From Mortierella alpina (Eukaryota; Mortierellomycota; Mortierellomycetes; Mortierellales; Mortierellaceae), in assembly GCA_029449245.1 (NCBI GenBank), contig JANATF010000009.1, positions 1,674,001 through 1,738,000 on the forward strand: a stretch of DNA of 64,000 nt, in the 5' to 3' direction. A model generated the notes under the pieces. It did no database searches. It saw only the letters and a program-made list of their open reading frames with translations, and was not told where the DNA came from. This document shows, in pieces, positions 20,801 to 35,200 of the stretch. Position 1 is the stretch's first letter, and each line of letters opens with the position of its first letter. The position numbers were made by a program, and so were the translations under genes.

Positions 20801-23800
20801 TATGAACAACGGTAGCCAGTCGGGCACTCTCAACAGCCACTACAGACATCAAAACCACCAATCGTCTAGTCTGGGTGAAAGTAAGGATCTAGGCTTGTTG
20901 CAGCATCATCTGCTGACAACAACTTCGAACCGCGAAGAAAGCAGGCGTAGAGCCATTACTGAACCAAATCGGTTAAGGCTCGTGAATCCTCAGCAGCAGC
21001 GCGGCCATTCCAAGCATGTGTCCAAGGGTAGAGTAGACAACGCTTAATGGTACTGGCGCTCAAAGATCTGTCTTGGCTTTATAATATTGGTGCGTCCTTC
21101 TAAAAATGTTTATCCCTCAATATCGTTTTTTTAGCATCAGCGCCCGAGCTAGATATTCGAACTGTCGATGTCTCCAATGTCTCTGAGGCGCCTTTCCAGT
21201 TGGACTCGCCTCCCGGCGGAAAACGTCGTCCTGTACTTGGAACAGAATGTCTTGACAACGCTAGTCAAGTTCTTTTGGCAACTTCGAGCGCCCGCTCCTC
21301 CATGGCCCCTTTCTATTCTGGCTACATTTGGCTTTATTTCCCTAGCGCTGGGGAGATGAGCGAAGCCGGCAAGGCCGCAGCAGATCCAATTGATCTGGAC
21401 TGGACGGAGAGTGGCTCGAACAGACCCAAGGGCCACAACAGGACAGAATCTGGGCGTTATGTGAAATGCTTTGCCGCCATTAATGACCAAGGACAGTTCC
21501 ATTGGGTCGAAGTCAAAAAACAGAACGAGAACGAGCAGGAACTGAAGGCTGAATGCAGATCGATGCGGTCCAGCTACGGTATCCAGTTGCGATCTTCCAG
21601 GGCAGATCAGAAGGACAGGAGGAGCAGGGATCGTTTATCTCTGAGCCAGGATGGCAACGGGCGGATGACACGCCCTCTGTCAGAATCATCATTATCGTTG
21701 ATCCCTAGCCCTTCGACTGGCATCCAGGCTACGATGGCTCATAAGCTGCGCCTGTTTTTCTTCTGCATCAAGGTCCCGGCGTCTGCGTTGGAAGATGTCT
21801 TTTTAAATATGAATGAGACACGCACGCTATCTCCGCCATCCTTGGCCAACACCACAGGCGCGCATGGGAATACTGTGACCCCTAGTGGCAATAGTAGCTG
21901 GAGCAACAGCAGCAGTTCAAGTACGGTCGCCACAGTGGGCACGTCTAAACCAGTGTCCACCGCCAGCAAGGTCCGACACCGACTATCGTCTTCGCTCTCG
22001 ACGCTGGCCACTTCAGCATTACCGCCGCTCCCAAGCGTAAAGTCGCAGTCTGCATCGGGATCCAAGAGCGGAAGAGCGTCGAGCACCTGGTTATCCCATA
22101 CTATGGCGAACGACAAAGAGCAGGTGGCCTATCCTCATGCGTTACTGCAGGATAGGGCCATGACCGCGCCAGCATCTTCAGGATCGACTCGTGATGTGTC
22201 CCACAAAGCATCCTCGGTCTCGCTCAAGTCGACCCTCTCTGCCATCCAGACAACAGCTCTCCAACCATCATCACACCATCTGTCACCCACATCTGCAGCG
22301 CCACTGTCGCCTTCGTCGCCTTGTTCCCCAACTTCGTCAACGACTTCTGCGTCTTCGACGAATGTTTTGTCCTTGGCGCAGAACCTACAAAAGGCCGTGA
22401 TGCTCAGCCTAGAAAGTTCGGTCAGCCATGCCCATGAGAGCCGTAGTGCAATGGGCGGAAACAGCGGTAGCAGTAGCAATGGCAGCAGTGGTCATTCGTC
22501 GTGTAACAACACACCCCCGTCTTCTCAGACGGCCAAGTCCCCCAAGCTGACCTTGTCTGAAGCTATGGTGGCCAAGCAGACGTCGCTACCAGAATCAGCT
22601 GCGACGATGGAGTACTCCAAAATGATCCATAAGCAGGAGAAGGAGCAGGAAGAGATTCAAATCCGGATTCAGAGGGCAGAGGAGCGGGCGCTGGCCAAGG
22701 AACGGCAGTACCGCCAACACCAGCAGCTGCAGCAGCTACAGCAGCAGCAACAAAGACTGCAGGCCGTGCCCAAGGGCACACTGCCAGGGTCTGGAGATAT
22801 GATCGCATGCCCATTCCTGGAGTTGAACAAAGATGAAGATGACCCTGAGCTGTCCTATGTGACACTGAGGGGCTACACAGAGACTGAGGATGGATGGAGG
22901 CTCCTGCAGATGGCACTCGACAAGTTTTTGGGTAAGAGTTCAACATGCTGTTAATATTTTGGTTGCGTGGGTGATCGCTATCGACAAGTGCTTGGCAAAC
23001 AATTGTATATTCACCTGTCTAACCTTTGTTACTTGCTACTTGCTGTAGACGGCCCAGTAGTGGACCACGAATCTGCGCTTCCTCCGGAGGATACTCTAAT
23101 TCCATCGTACCATTCACCACCCGAGATCCAACTCTCTGAAAAGGCTCAGCAGTACCTGAATGCCAAGGCGTCATTGATCGAAGAGGCCAACTTTGCTGCA
23201 TCGATGGCGGCGGTGGAGAATGCTCGAAGTCCCACGCCGGACCCTGTGCTGGCGGCCTCGGCTTTATCGTCCTCGGGCTTGCCCCAGGAAACGTCGCAAG
23301 GCCCAGTGTCGCAAATTCGCGCAACGAGCGCAAGTTTGACTCGATGGATGAATCTCTCTGGTGGAGGGGGGAGTGATCGCGAGAGAAGCAAGGTATGTGT
23401 CAGTTTGCTTCATGTTCCTTGGTTTCTTTTATTAATAGTCCTACAATACACTAATTCCACTAATGTTTTGGTATCCGCTCGTTCTAGAAGACTTCCTCTA
23501 CCCACCGTCAGTCCCCCTCCGTGTTTTCATTGTCTTTGCAGGGTGCGTCCTTGACCTCAATTGCACCAGAGGTTCCGCATCGACACTCTCATCATCTGGA
23601 CGGGTCGACTGCGTCCTCATCTTCGGCTACTTCGTCCGCATCCTCGTCGCCATCGCCCAACGGGCGCAGTTCCAGTCCATCCTCGGGCTCAGGGCTAGGC
23701 GCAGGCGAGAATAACAACAACAAGCGAGGCGTGTCCTCAGCGGGTGCACATTCCATGTCCGTTGGCGCGGGCACAAGTCAGTTCCGTCCTCGAATGCGGT

Positions 23801-24699
23801 TAATCCCACAGCGTTCTGCGGATGAGTTGTCAAAGCCGTCGTCTAGTAGGACAGAATCGCGTCATGGCCATGGAAGGCGAGGTCGTGAGATGGCCAAGGC
23901 GTTCTACTCGACCGCGGCGGCCATGATGAACAGTGGCAGCACTCACAACAGTAGCAGCGGAAGTGGAAGCGGGAGTGATGTCAGTAATCATTTCCAGCGT
24001 AACCGATCCAAATCTCAATCCAAGCAGGTCCGTGCGCCGTCGTTCAACAATGAGGCATCCTCCGAGGGCACACGGGTCAGGAATAAGAGCAGTGGCGGCA
24101 GCAGCAGTAGCCACTATGGAAGCATGGGTCCGAGCAGCGCTTCTCCGACGCCGGATTACGATGAGTTGCTGGGACCAAGGTCTATGTCTTTGACGGCAGC
24201 GGCGGGTGGTTATGGTGCACGGACGATGGCCATGTCGACTTCCTTTTCGTCCATTGGTGATGGGGCCCTATTCCGTCGTCACGAGCGGCTTCAGCAACAG
24301 CAGCAGCAGCCAGGAGACCAAGTCAACCGTAGCAGTGTTTGCTCGGAACACTCGCCACTCCATGATGAGGCCTCGACATTGAATATTGGCAATCAAGCTG
24401 TGGGCGTTGGATTGGGATTAGATCTGGGTTCAACGAGTCAACATCAAGGCGTGGCAGGAAGGCCGGATGTGCCTAGGGTTCATTATGAAGGGGGTTCCTA
24501 TGAGGGGTTGAGCAAGAGCCACAATAGCCTTCATCCGCTTGACGGCACAGGATTGTTGCGGATGGACGATGCTGGGTCAGGAGGCGTAGGAGGCAAGGCA
24601 GGAGGAGGCCATAACGGCAAGAGGCATCAAACGGTCCTTGGAGCTAGCAAAGCGGCTGTCAGCGGGGTCCTTGGAAAGTTCCGAAAAAGTGTCGGATAA
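17900..24699 (+). CDS. Large scaffold protein with ubiquitin-fold (RA/FERM F1-like) and PH domains
   Basis: Exons 17900-19744, 19855-20136, 20236-20427, 20520-21027, 21135-22931, 23049-23392 and 23542-24699 encode 2,041 aa. A ubiquitin-like fold starts near residue 286 (VRYVSKDLWIRIDIP, then VNKARDLIL) and appears to be completed only near residue 610 (FGLFWVAAGHWLDDSRLI, then LQPQDLLELQLR), with a disordered insert of about 280 residues between. This half resembles RA or talin/kindlin F0/F1 domains. A PH domain follows at about 660-790 (EGTLFKL, WKERWVVLQGHRLLIYHKRK, FRGTSEHDLNHWTRIF). A second PH-like domain, YSGYIWLYFP to GWRLLQMALDKFL, spans about 980-1540 and is also split by a long insert. 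The rest is Ser/Gly-rich disorder. The likely role is a membrane-associated adaptor for a Ras-type GTPase and phosphoinositides. No enzyme motif was seen. Confidence 0.75.
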
Positions 24700-24821
24700 G
24701 CTGCCTCTTGCTCATGCACACAAACACATTCGCTCTATCTCTATATCAATCTCTCATTCTCTCAGTCTGTTTGTCTCTCATTCCCCTCCCCTCTTTTTCT
24801 CTCTTTTCACGCATACACACT

Positions 24822-24847
24822 TCTCTCTCTCTCTCTCTCTCTCTCTC
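24822..24847. repeat. (TC)13 microsatellite
   Basis: Thirteen TC units lie in the 3' flank of the PH-domain gene, 123 bp after its stop codon. Confidence 0.9.
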
Positions 24848-24999
24848 ATCCCTTTCTCTGCTTTATGTAACGCATCCCTGGCCCATCCCCACCTGCATAT
24901 GGATGTGGTTTAATTACCCATCTGCCTTACAGTGCTTTTTTCCCCATCTCCCTTGTCCATTGTACATACTATGCGCGTTTCGCCAATTTGTAATTCAAA

Positions 25000-25005
25000 A
25001 ATAAA
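25000..25005 (+). terminator. Candidate polyadenylation signal
   Basis: AATAAA about 300 bp downstream of the PH-domain gene stop. It is a plausible end for a long C/T-rich 3' UTR. Confidence 0.45.
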
Positions 25006-26064
25006 ATCAAACGGTTTCCTGGTTGAATGTTAGAGCTCCAGGAGAATGCATATGATATGGAGACCTGTCGGCCTCACTGATTTGAGAGCGATGATCATTT
25101 TGGAAAGCTATTGTCAATCCTACGTTTCTATCCCGACCTCTTCCTTGATTTTTCTGTGGCAGTCAGGGAAAATGCAGAGTAAAAGGCATCGGACAATCCT
25201 TTTTTTTTTCCCCTCTGTCGCACTTTTGAAGAAAGAAAAAAGAAAAAAGAAAAAAGAAATTGATTCTAAGTTTTTGAAGTGAGGGGACAGGACAAGGCTA
25301 GGCAGGTTAAAGTTGATGCATTTGTTGGCCCATGCGCATGATCTGCAAAGAGTTAGTCTTTGTGCTTTTTTGTGTGGTCTGCGTGTCATCTGTACCCGCT
25401 CCACTGCACAAGGGTGAGGAGACGAGGAGACGAGGAGAGGGGAAGAAGGGGAGAAGGGGAGAAGAGGAGAAGAGGAGAAGAGGAGAAGAAGCCTGGCTTG
25501 TGATTTTTTGTACTCGTCGTCTTGACTGCAGACGAGAGCGGCGAGAGACGCGGTGATGACGCGGTCGGCTCGTTGGAAGAGCCTGGAATGTGCGCTCGTC
25601 CCTTTCAAGTCGAAAGGTCTCGTGTTTCGTGTTTCTTCATTCGTTGTTGCAAATAATCCTGAAACATACCCTTGAAGAGATACTAGTAGCGCGCGTTTTG
25701 TTTATTCATGTCGTTGAGCAAGCACCACTCCCGCACCATCTCCACCTGCGGATGGCCACTTGGCTGCCCTTTCTTTTTTCTATTTTTTCTACTTTTTTTT
25801 TTTTTTTTTTTTTGAATTGCAGTTGCATGGGCTCGCCCTTGCGATTCGCTTTCAACGTGGTTAGATCAGAGGGGGGCTCGCTGTTGTTCCTTTGTGTCGG
25901 ATGTTGTGCATGGCCTGCTACCGCCTGCTACCACCTGCTACCACCTGCACACACGCGCGCAAAGCAAAGACGGCAGAGAGAGAAGCGAGAGAAGCGAGAG
26001 AATGGTCGGGAGATGGAGCACACGAATGGAAAAAAGGGGTTCCGTTCCCTCCATTTTCAAGACG

Positions 26065-26090
26065 TTTTTTTTTTTTTTTTTTTTTTTTTT
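26065..26090. repeat. T26 homopolymer
   Basis: Twenty-six T in a row, about 180 bp before the histidine kinase start codon. Such tracts commonly exclude nucleosomes at fungal promoters. That role is inferred here. Confidence 0.9.
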
Positions 26091-26271
26091 GGCTCTGGTA
26101 TGGTTTCTAACCTCTTTTGTTCTCCTTGACCCTTGACGTTGCCAGTTTTCCGGCGAATCGCTCTTCTGTTTGCTGCAGCTCCTCTTTCTCTCCTCTGCTT
26201 CCTTCCGTCCTCGGCGCCTCCTCTCCAATCTCCCCCTCTGCCGTCCTCACGCACTCGATCGCCCATCTCGA

Positions 26272-29200
26272 ATGGACCACCACATGGACACGCACTCGCC
26301 CGAGACAGAACCTCACCGCCATGACCTGCCCATGACAAACACACGCCGCCCTTCAGCAGCTGCATCAGACTCCGCAGACCCTGCCGCTGCAGTCTCGCTC
26401 CATCACATGGATGACCACTCGATCGAGATGTTCATGCACCCCACCGACGCACAGCCTGAGGATCAGCTCGACTGGAACGACAACGACACGTCCTTCGAGA
26501 GCGCACAGGACAGCAGCTCTAGCTGGGGACAATATACAGCCACGGCTATAGCGCAGCTTGCTCAGGGTGGTCAGCATGGTCAGCATGGTCAGCATGGTCA
26601 GCACGAGCAGCAAGGGCAGCACGGGCAGCAAGCGCAGCCAGTGCAGCCAGTGCAGCAGCCAAGGCAACAACACGAGCAACAGCCATGGCAACGGCTGCAG
26701 CACTTGCAGCAAGCACAAGTGCAGCGAGAGCACGAGGATGACAGGGAGCATGTATCCGGACATGTCGGCGCTGGCGAAGGCGCACCGTCGTCGTCGTCGT
26801 CGTCTTGTTCTCCCGAGCACGCCCGCTCACAGGCCAGCCTGGTGCAGAAAGCACAGTCGCTCAAGCAGCAGCTGTCCATCCTGCATCCTGCACTCTCTGC
26901 CACGTCGTCGTCGAATGCGCCTGCCATCTACGCGCTCACCTCTTCTGACCCATACCCCACCATCAACCAGCTGTCCATGAGTCTGCCGCACAATCCCATT
27001 ACCACCGACACCCTGGCCACGCCATTCAAGACCGCCCTGGGTCCACCAGCCACATTGGCAGGTGCCATGGCCCATTCCGCGTCGCCGACAGATTCAGTCA
27101 GTACCAGTGGCCCGTTCTTTTCGTCGTCGACCTCTCTCACCTCACCCACTAGCAGTCTATCGCGCACCCACCACCACCACCCTACCCCAGCAGCAACAAC
27201 AGCAACAACAGCAACAGCATCAATATTAGCATCAGCATCACACGCACTACAAGCAACACAAGGACAAGCAATAACGACAACAGCAACAGCGACAACAACA
27301 ACAACAGCACCTGCTGACGGTAGCGGTGTATTGGAGGGGTCCGACATGTCAATGAGCGAACACACACAGGGCGATATCCATCCTTATTTTGCAGGGACCA
27401 ATTTCTCAACCGTGCCCAACTCGCCCGAGGACAAACGAGTCGGCCCCAGCTCACCCACCCGGACAAGACCCAATCATGCCAACAGCAACAGGTCGTCACT
27501 ACCCAGCTCAGGCCTGACCTCGCCCACCAACTACTTCACTTCCATATCCTCTCCCCGTTCATCGGAAGCAGCGGCACCAAGAGCGCTAAAGAACAAAGAG
27601 ACCGTTGGATCGAGATCGTCAATGTTTGAATTTGCACCCACGTACAACCGAGACGATCACCAGGAACTGAACCCGCACGAGGTCAAAGAACGTGTCCGGC
27701 CGGCATCCACGGGGGCAGACTCGCACCAGAGTTTTCAAAGCCAAGTCTATACCGAGCAGCAGGACCAGCAACAGCACGAGTCGTCGTCGTCGTCGTCGAC
27801 CACGGCTCGGACCAGAACAACCTCAACGGATGATGCACAAAATCCAACGGCGATCCCCGGGATTTCTCAGAATTTGACGCAGGGCTCGTTGATTACCTTG
27901 GAGACGGGAGACGGGCAGAATTTACCGACGACCGAGATCCTAGCAGCTACCAAGGACTGGAGCACAACGGGACTTGGGCCCAGGTCCGCCTGGCCAATGG
28001 AGCTGCTTGTCTTCGTGCAGATGATGATGCGATCCGAGTCTCCGCTGGCCATCTACTGGGGCGAGCAGTGCTACCTTATTTACAACGAGGTAAGTGAGGG
28101 GGTCAATCGCCTTTAAGTTTTTCCATTTGGCTGCTGTGTTGTGCTACAGAGTGGTTGGGAGGGAGGAGAGGGGGAGGGGGGAGAGGTTGTTGTTTCTATG
28201 GTGGACGCTTCTTCCTGTGGAGTAAGATAGCAAGGCGTCTGTATTGCACACTTTTCAGGAGTCATGCCTTTCGTATTCCATGTGCGCATTTATCGTTCCC
28301 TTTTACCCCCCAATTCTCCTTCATCCCCCTTATCCTCGTTTGTTTTCTTCACGTATGAGCTTTTCTTTATTCCTGCAAAGTTGGCTTCCCTTTTTCTTCC
28401 AGTGTTGGTTTGACAATGCAATGCGGAGCACAGATGATCATATACCCGACTAACTGCACAAGCGTCAACCTGTGCGAGTGAGAGAGTAAGGAAAAGGCCA
28501 GGAGAGCGATCGGGCTTTTTGTTTGAATTGTTTGAATTGGATTTGTTGGATATCTTTTGCGTGTGCATCGTACCGGTATGCACTTGGGTTTCCCGTTCAA
28601 TTGAAATGGAATGGTTAGTTCGCCTTCCGTCGTCAAGTGCATACAAATATGCGTGCAGTATGAATGAGCGTGGCGAATGAGTCGGGGTGAACTTGAGGGC
28701 GAGTGGTTTCTCAAAGCCAATAAGTGCAGACAGAGGGAATTGGCTGTCCCACCTTAGTGGTGGTCCTGTCGAAGATACACTCTTAATTTCAGATCCAATG
28801 CGGATATGGCGGTGTCGATCGAATCGCTTTCGATCGAGGTCAGCACCCTGGGGTAGGAAAAGGAAAACCTGTCTTCATCATCGTTTTCATGCGTTACCAA
28901 CGCGCATTTTGAGCACCAAGGGTGCGAATGAAGGCTGAAGTTCAATTTAGGTTTGCGATATTCTTTCTTTGTCAGAGCTTATCCAAATATGATCCCAGAG
29001 TGAACATTCCGCGCTTTGGACACCCATTTTGGCTTGTGCTCACTTTGTGGTACTCATTCATTTTCTTCCGCCTCTCCTTATGGAAACCCTTTTAGGCATG
29101 GCGTCCGATCTTGAAACAGAAGCACCCTCTGGGTAAGTGTGCGCTTCTGAGTCAGAATGTCGCCGGCTGTTGCTACTTTTGTTTCATGCAACAGAGCCGA

Positions 29201-32200
29201 TGTACGCATGGCACTTATCAATACCGCTATGGACAACCCTCAATAGCAATGGGTGCTCCAGGGTCAACGGTGTGGGCCGAAATCTGGGATGTGATCGGGG
29301 AACAGATGGCTGAAGTCAGACGAGATGGTCGTGGCTACGGTAACAAAGGGCTTCGACTGGATCTTCATAGGTAAGTGGAATGTCTGTCCTGCTCGCTTCA
29401 CCTGTAAACGCATTCAGCCTGTTCCCTAATGCATACATTTATGCGTAGAGAGGGTTATGAGGAGGAATGCTATTTCGACTTTACGTTTTCGCCCATCTTT
29501 ATGCGCGATGGCACCGTGGGAGGCATTTTTGCGGATGTTATCGAGGTTACCAAGAGTATTCTGAATCAGCGGCGACTATCCATACTCAATGAGTTCAGCA
29601 AGAAGGCAGCTATGATTCAGTCCGTCAGTGGGGCCTATTCCATGATCACCTCCATACTGCAGGAGTCCAACATTCTGGATGTGACCTTCTCTCTCGTCTA
29701 CAAGACCGTGGAACCCGCCAAAGACGAGCATCAGCAATTTCCCTTCGGACCATATTCGCCTCTCCCATCAAAGCCCGGTCTGTCAGCTTCCCACAGCAGC
29801 AACAGCAACAGCAACAGCAACGGCACTAAACTTGCAGCATCAACGGCACCCGCCACTACTCATGCTTCTGCAGCAGCTGCTGCTGGTAATGCGCCAAACA
29901 ACTTTCTTCGCGCACCCACGCAAGAGGAGTTTCTAGCGGCAGGTTCTCCTGCAGGTATCGACCTGGACAAAGAGGGTGACTGCTCCGCTATGTCACAAAT
30001 TAGATTGATCCGCTCACACTTCTGCTCAGGTGTTCGTTCAGACAAAAAAGACGTTCGGAGGGCGCCTCAGGCGGCGATCCTCTGTAGTACGTCGTTTGAT
30101 CGAAATCTGGAGACCGTCAATTATGGCGGCGCCAATGAGAAGATCTTTTCAAAGGCTACATCCGTTAGACACATTCCGGACTACCTCTTAATTACTCCGG
30201 AGGAATATGAGCCACTCGACCCCGCCGCCCCCGTCTATGATGACCCATGGGCATGGCCGGTACGGTCGGTTCTTGCGGACGGGATTCCTAGGCTGGTGAC
30301 ACTTCCAAAATCGGATCACAAGCTGGCGAGGGCGCTATTGTTGCCCGTGTTGGAAAACCCGTCGGTACTCGAGTCGCGGATCACGACGGTGTTGATTGTG
30401 GGCATTAACCCCTATCAGATGTTGGACAACCAATACTTGGATTTTTTGGCGCTTTTGGTCGCCAATATCGCGTCCTTGTTGCATTTCGGACAGAACCGAG
30501 AGGATGAAAGGAAGAGCAACGAGGCACTGTTTGAGCTCAATAAGGCCAAGATCTCATTCTTCCAGAATATTTCTCATGAGCTGCGGAGTAAGTCTATGCT
30601 CGATAAGCTTGTCAATGCGGTTGTCCACAATGCCTTTTCTGGGATACTTAACATTTCTTGTATATTATTTCTTGTGATTTCCACTCAGCTCCTTTGACGC
30701 TGATGATGGCACCGCTGGACGACGCGCTGAATCTAACGCCCGAGAATGCAGTAACGCGACCCAGCCTGGAAATGGCCCGCAGGAATACGCGGCGGCTCCT
30801 CAAACTTGTCAACACACTACTTCAGTTCTCAAGGATAGAGGCAGGAAAGGGTCATGCCATGTTCGAGGAAACAGATCTGACCAAGGCAACGAGAGAAATC
30901 TCGGCCAACTTTGAGAGCGTAGCCCGTGGCTTCAATCTGGAATACTCGGTCATTTGCGAAGATCTCGACAATATCCCGGGTGGGTTCTGGGTGGATCGAG
31001 CCATGTGGAGCGGGATCATTCTGAACCTGATCGGGAATGCACTCAAACACACCTGGGAGGGCTCCGTGTCTGTGCACCAATATCCGTGCAAAGGAAAGAA
31101 TGGACGCGATGGCGTGGCACTGGAGGTCCGGGACACCGGTGTCGGCATCGCATCAGAGCACCTGCCAACGCTCTTTGAGCGGTTTAATCGGATTGAAAAC
31201 AAACAATCGAGGTCGCATGAGGGTACCGGAATCGGACTTTCACTTGTCAAGGAGCTAACAGAAGTCCATGGTGGTACAGTATCGGTCACTTCCGTTGTGG
31301 ATAAGGGCTCCTGCTTCCAGTTGTGGATCCCAGCTGGTCGTAGCCACCATTCCAGTGCCCAGGTCAAGATGGGCGATACCCAGGACGAAGCATCGCTGCT
31401 AAAGTCAAGCAAGAGCGATATCATGAACAACAAGACGGACGCATCCATGTTTGTGGAGGAGGCCTCGCAGTGGATCGCACACAAGGCCCTCCCTGGATCG
31501 ACCTTGGTCACGAGTGGCACAGATTCGACAGAGGAAGAGCAGCCTGAGGCGAATAACAATGGCATTCATGTCATACGGGACCAGCATACCTCAATGGACA
31601 TCAACACGGACTTTGAAGTCTCGACGTTGGATGTGGAGGAGGAGGAGCTGTCAAGGATCCTGATCGACACGCCCGAGTCTGGAGGTACTATCATGTCAGG
31701 GAATCCTCTGGCCCAAAAGAGGTCCGAGAGTGCGGCAGCTCGACGAATGTCTTCGGCTAGCAATGGCATGAGACTTGCCTCTTCCGAGCTGACAAGCCTC
31801 GCCTTTTCGGAGGAGCCGGCCCCGGCTAATGAGGCGCCCGATACCATGTATGAGTGCAGCGTGAATGACGATGGCGGATATGGTGGTCAGGTCCAAACTA
31901 AGGAGCTAGCGGATGAGCCAGACGCTGATAGGACCATGCTGCAGAGGGCGAAGTCTCGGCGAGGGTATATTGTTGTGGTGGACGACAACAACGACATGAG
32001 GGCTTATCTACGTGAAATTCTTGGCAAGGACTTTAGGGTCCGGTGTGCAGTCGATGGCCTGGATGCCATGCGGATCATATCTCAGAGACTGCAACAAGGA
32101 AAGCGCATTGACCTGGTACTAAGTGGTAGGTGGTGTCAGCGACGACAAAGCTCGATCGCAGTGGAAAAAGTGGCACACGCCTGGGCATGACACTGGTTTA

Positions 32201-35200
32201 TTCCTTTCTTTTATTGACAATATCTCTTCTTTTTTTTTTGATAGATGTTGCCATGCCCAATATGAACGGCTATGAGCTGCTGAAGCGGATACGCAGCGAT
32301 AGTGCCACCATGTTAACGCCACTGATCCTGCTCTCCGCTCGTGCAGGAGAGGAAGCGAACGTTGAAGGATTGGACCTAGGTGCTGATGATTGTCTTGTTA
32401 AACCCTTTTCGGCTCGGGAATTGCTAGCCCGCGTGCGTTCGACGATCCGGCTTTCGGATCTTAGACACGACCTCATCCGCGAGCAACGCCATGCGCTAGA
32501 GATGAAGCAACTGATCTACTCCATCTCGGTCAAGATCAGAAGCGGACTTTCTTTGTCTGGGATCTTGCAGACGGCCTCCAGTGAGCTCTTCAAGGTATAA
32601 CTTGGCTCCTTGGATACTGCTGAACAATTTCTTTAGCGCTGATCAGTTTTGGCAAGGCGTTTTAACACCTCCGATCATTCATTCCTTCTGCACTGAACAC
32701 AGGTGATCCGATGCAATGCTATCCGCATCTGTCGGTTCAGGAGGACCGATCCAGAGACAGGACAGCACTGGGTGAGGTTTGTTTCGGAAATTGTTCGCGT
32801 GGGCAGACCCAAGGTCTTGTCCCCAACAGATCGATTGCTCCCCAAGGGTCTTGAGGTTTCAGAGGACTATGTCAGTAACGGTAGCGAGGACGACTCTGCA
32901 GGAGATGTGCGACAGGTCAACAACTACCACCATCCAATTTTCGGGCCCAAGAGTTTTCTCAGTGTTGCATTGCTCTATAATGGCAAGATCTGGGGCTATC
33001 TGTTGGCATCCAGAGACCCGGACATGATCGAGTGGTCCCAGAGCGAGAAGCTGTTGTTTGAGCAGACAGGAAACCAGATCTCTCTGGCAATTGCTCATGC
33101 AAGCTTATGGGAGCTGAAAAAGTCGCAACAAGTGGAAATGGAGGCTGCCCACGCGGCGAATGAAGCAAAGTCTCAGATCTTGGCGAACACGAGCCATGAG
33201 CTGCGCACTGTGAGTCTTTTTGCCTATCCTTTTCTGCGTAACTAATCAATAGGTGCCAGAAAAAACGACGAGAAACAGAAAAACTAATAACGGTTCCCAT
33301 TGCTTTTATAGCCCATAGGAGCCATAGTGGGAGCGCTCAGTGCACTGGAGGACACAGCCTTTAATCTGACAGGAGAGCAAAAGGATATGGTCAAGATCAT
33401 GCAGATCACAAGCGATGTTGCCCTGAGTGTGATTAATGACCTACTCGACACGGCCAAGCTGGAGGCAGGTGCTATGAGCCTTAGCATCAAGGAATGTCCG
33501 ATTCTAGTGGATACCCTAGAGCAGTCGGTCCGCATCTTTGCTGATAAGGCTGGTCGTAAGGAAGTGGATCTTATAATGGAACCTTCTGAGGATCTAGAGG
33601 AGCTGGAGACGATGCAGCGACGAGGATGTGTCATTTGGACCGACGGCGATCGTTTGCAGCAGGTAATAATGAACTTGATTGGAAACGCGGTCAAGTTCAC
33701 GGCACATGGAAAGGTCGTGACAAGTTGTTCCTTTACTACGTCGGGAGCACCTCCGCTGCCTGGTGAAGTTGGATCGGAGGAACAGCAGCAGCATCAACTA
33801 CAGTATCCGCAGCAGCCTTCGCACCCGCGAGTTCACCAACCGGTCCAGATCCCTGCAGACGCACAGGTGACCCATGCGACATTTAGATTTGAAGTATCGG
33901 ACACTGGCATCGGTATCGATCCCGACTTTTTGAAAAACCACATCTTCAAGAGCTTTGCTCAGTACGACCAGTCTATGACGAGGCGCTTTGGTGGCACTGG
34001 ACTCGGTAAGTGGGGATTTCGGGTGCAACGCGCTTCCTTGACTTTGCTAATCAATCCCGCACACTCTAATATGTCGCAATGTTTCCACTCTGTTCAGGGC
34101 TGGCTATCAGCAAGCATTTGGTGATGATGAACGGCGGTATCCTTGGAGTTACGTCCAATGTGGGCCAAGGTTCGACATTTTATTTCACATGGCCCGTCAT
34201 GCTGGTTATGCCCAATCCTGCAGGCAGCTTGACTCATCCACCTCCTACGGTTATGGTCCCAAAGCCGATCCTCGCTCCTGAGGTTGCATTTGAGACGCGT
34301 GCGGTGGTGGTAGAGCCGGTGACAGAGTCCAGACATCTACTTGGGTGGATTTTGAACCAGCAAAATGTCCAGGTGACGTTGTATGAAAATTACGAGAACG
34401 TGGTTCAGGATGAGCAACAGCGGTCGCCACATCTAATCAAGCCGGACGGATCTATTTTGACACCCAATTACCGTCCCAACGCCCATTTCTTTTTCTGCGT
34501 GCGCGATGCGACGGAGGAGATCACGATCGAGACAGCACGGGCCCTGGGAGAGATATTCAAGCAACGGAACGCCAAAGCCAAGGCTCATGGAGGTCCGGAC
34601 ACAAAAGATGTTATTCTGGCGATTGTGCTTGTGGTATTTTCTGCCCCACGGGGGCGCTCAATGGCCAAGGATATCAAGAAGAGGATTCTCTCCCAAGGTC
34701 TCGAGGATACTGTCCAATGCGATTATATTGTCAAACCAGTCAAACTGGAGCGGATTGTCGAGCGATTGCAGACGCTGGGTCCGCATGCACCTATCACACG
34801 AGGCATGATAGGACACTCACCCGAGATCGTCCAGGCTGGCACGCTTCCGAGTGGCAGCAGCTCTCGCTATCGCAGCAGCCGACCGCATCGTCACCACCAT
34901 CAGCTGCAGCAGCCATCGCAAGCAGCGAATGTCCCAAAAACTCAAAGCCCACCACCAACCAGTTCAGCGGCGGATTCGTCACCTCCTGATAGCACTGGCA
35001 GCCAGGTCATTCCTGCTGATGGAAACGTTAGTCTTGTCACGAGCGACTATGAACGGGGCAACGACTACAACAAGAATACACCAGAGTCGGCCCCTCTCGG
35101 CCCAGATGGAGTCACGGACGGGATGAACAGCGGGATATCGCCAGTGTTGGAGGCCAGTCAGAGCGTTAACCCTCCGACAGGCAACGGTGCGCGAGAGCAG

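Larger units (their letters stand above)
24700..26271. other. Intergenic region with homopurine/homopyrimidine tracts
   Basis: No supported gene. It contains (TC)13 at 24822-24847, an AATAAA at 25000-25005, A-rich repeats at about 25230-25260, a 70-base G/A-only-like tract at about 25417-25490, and T runs at about 25794-25813 and 26065-26090. The last 150 bp are C/T-rich and probably hold the promoter of the histidine kinase gene. Confidence 0.6.

Noticed and set aside
26569-26604. Short regular repeats that could suggest a CRISPR-like array
   Set aside because: The units are 9 bp, in frame and encode Gly-Gln-His in a disordered protein region. There are no spacers, and the genome is eukaryotic.
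26365-27365. Long minus-strand frames (up to 151 codons) opposite the kinase N-terminus
   Set aside because: They are antisense shadows of the Gln/His/Ser/Thr-repeat region and have no independent family signature.
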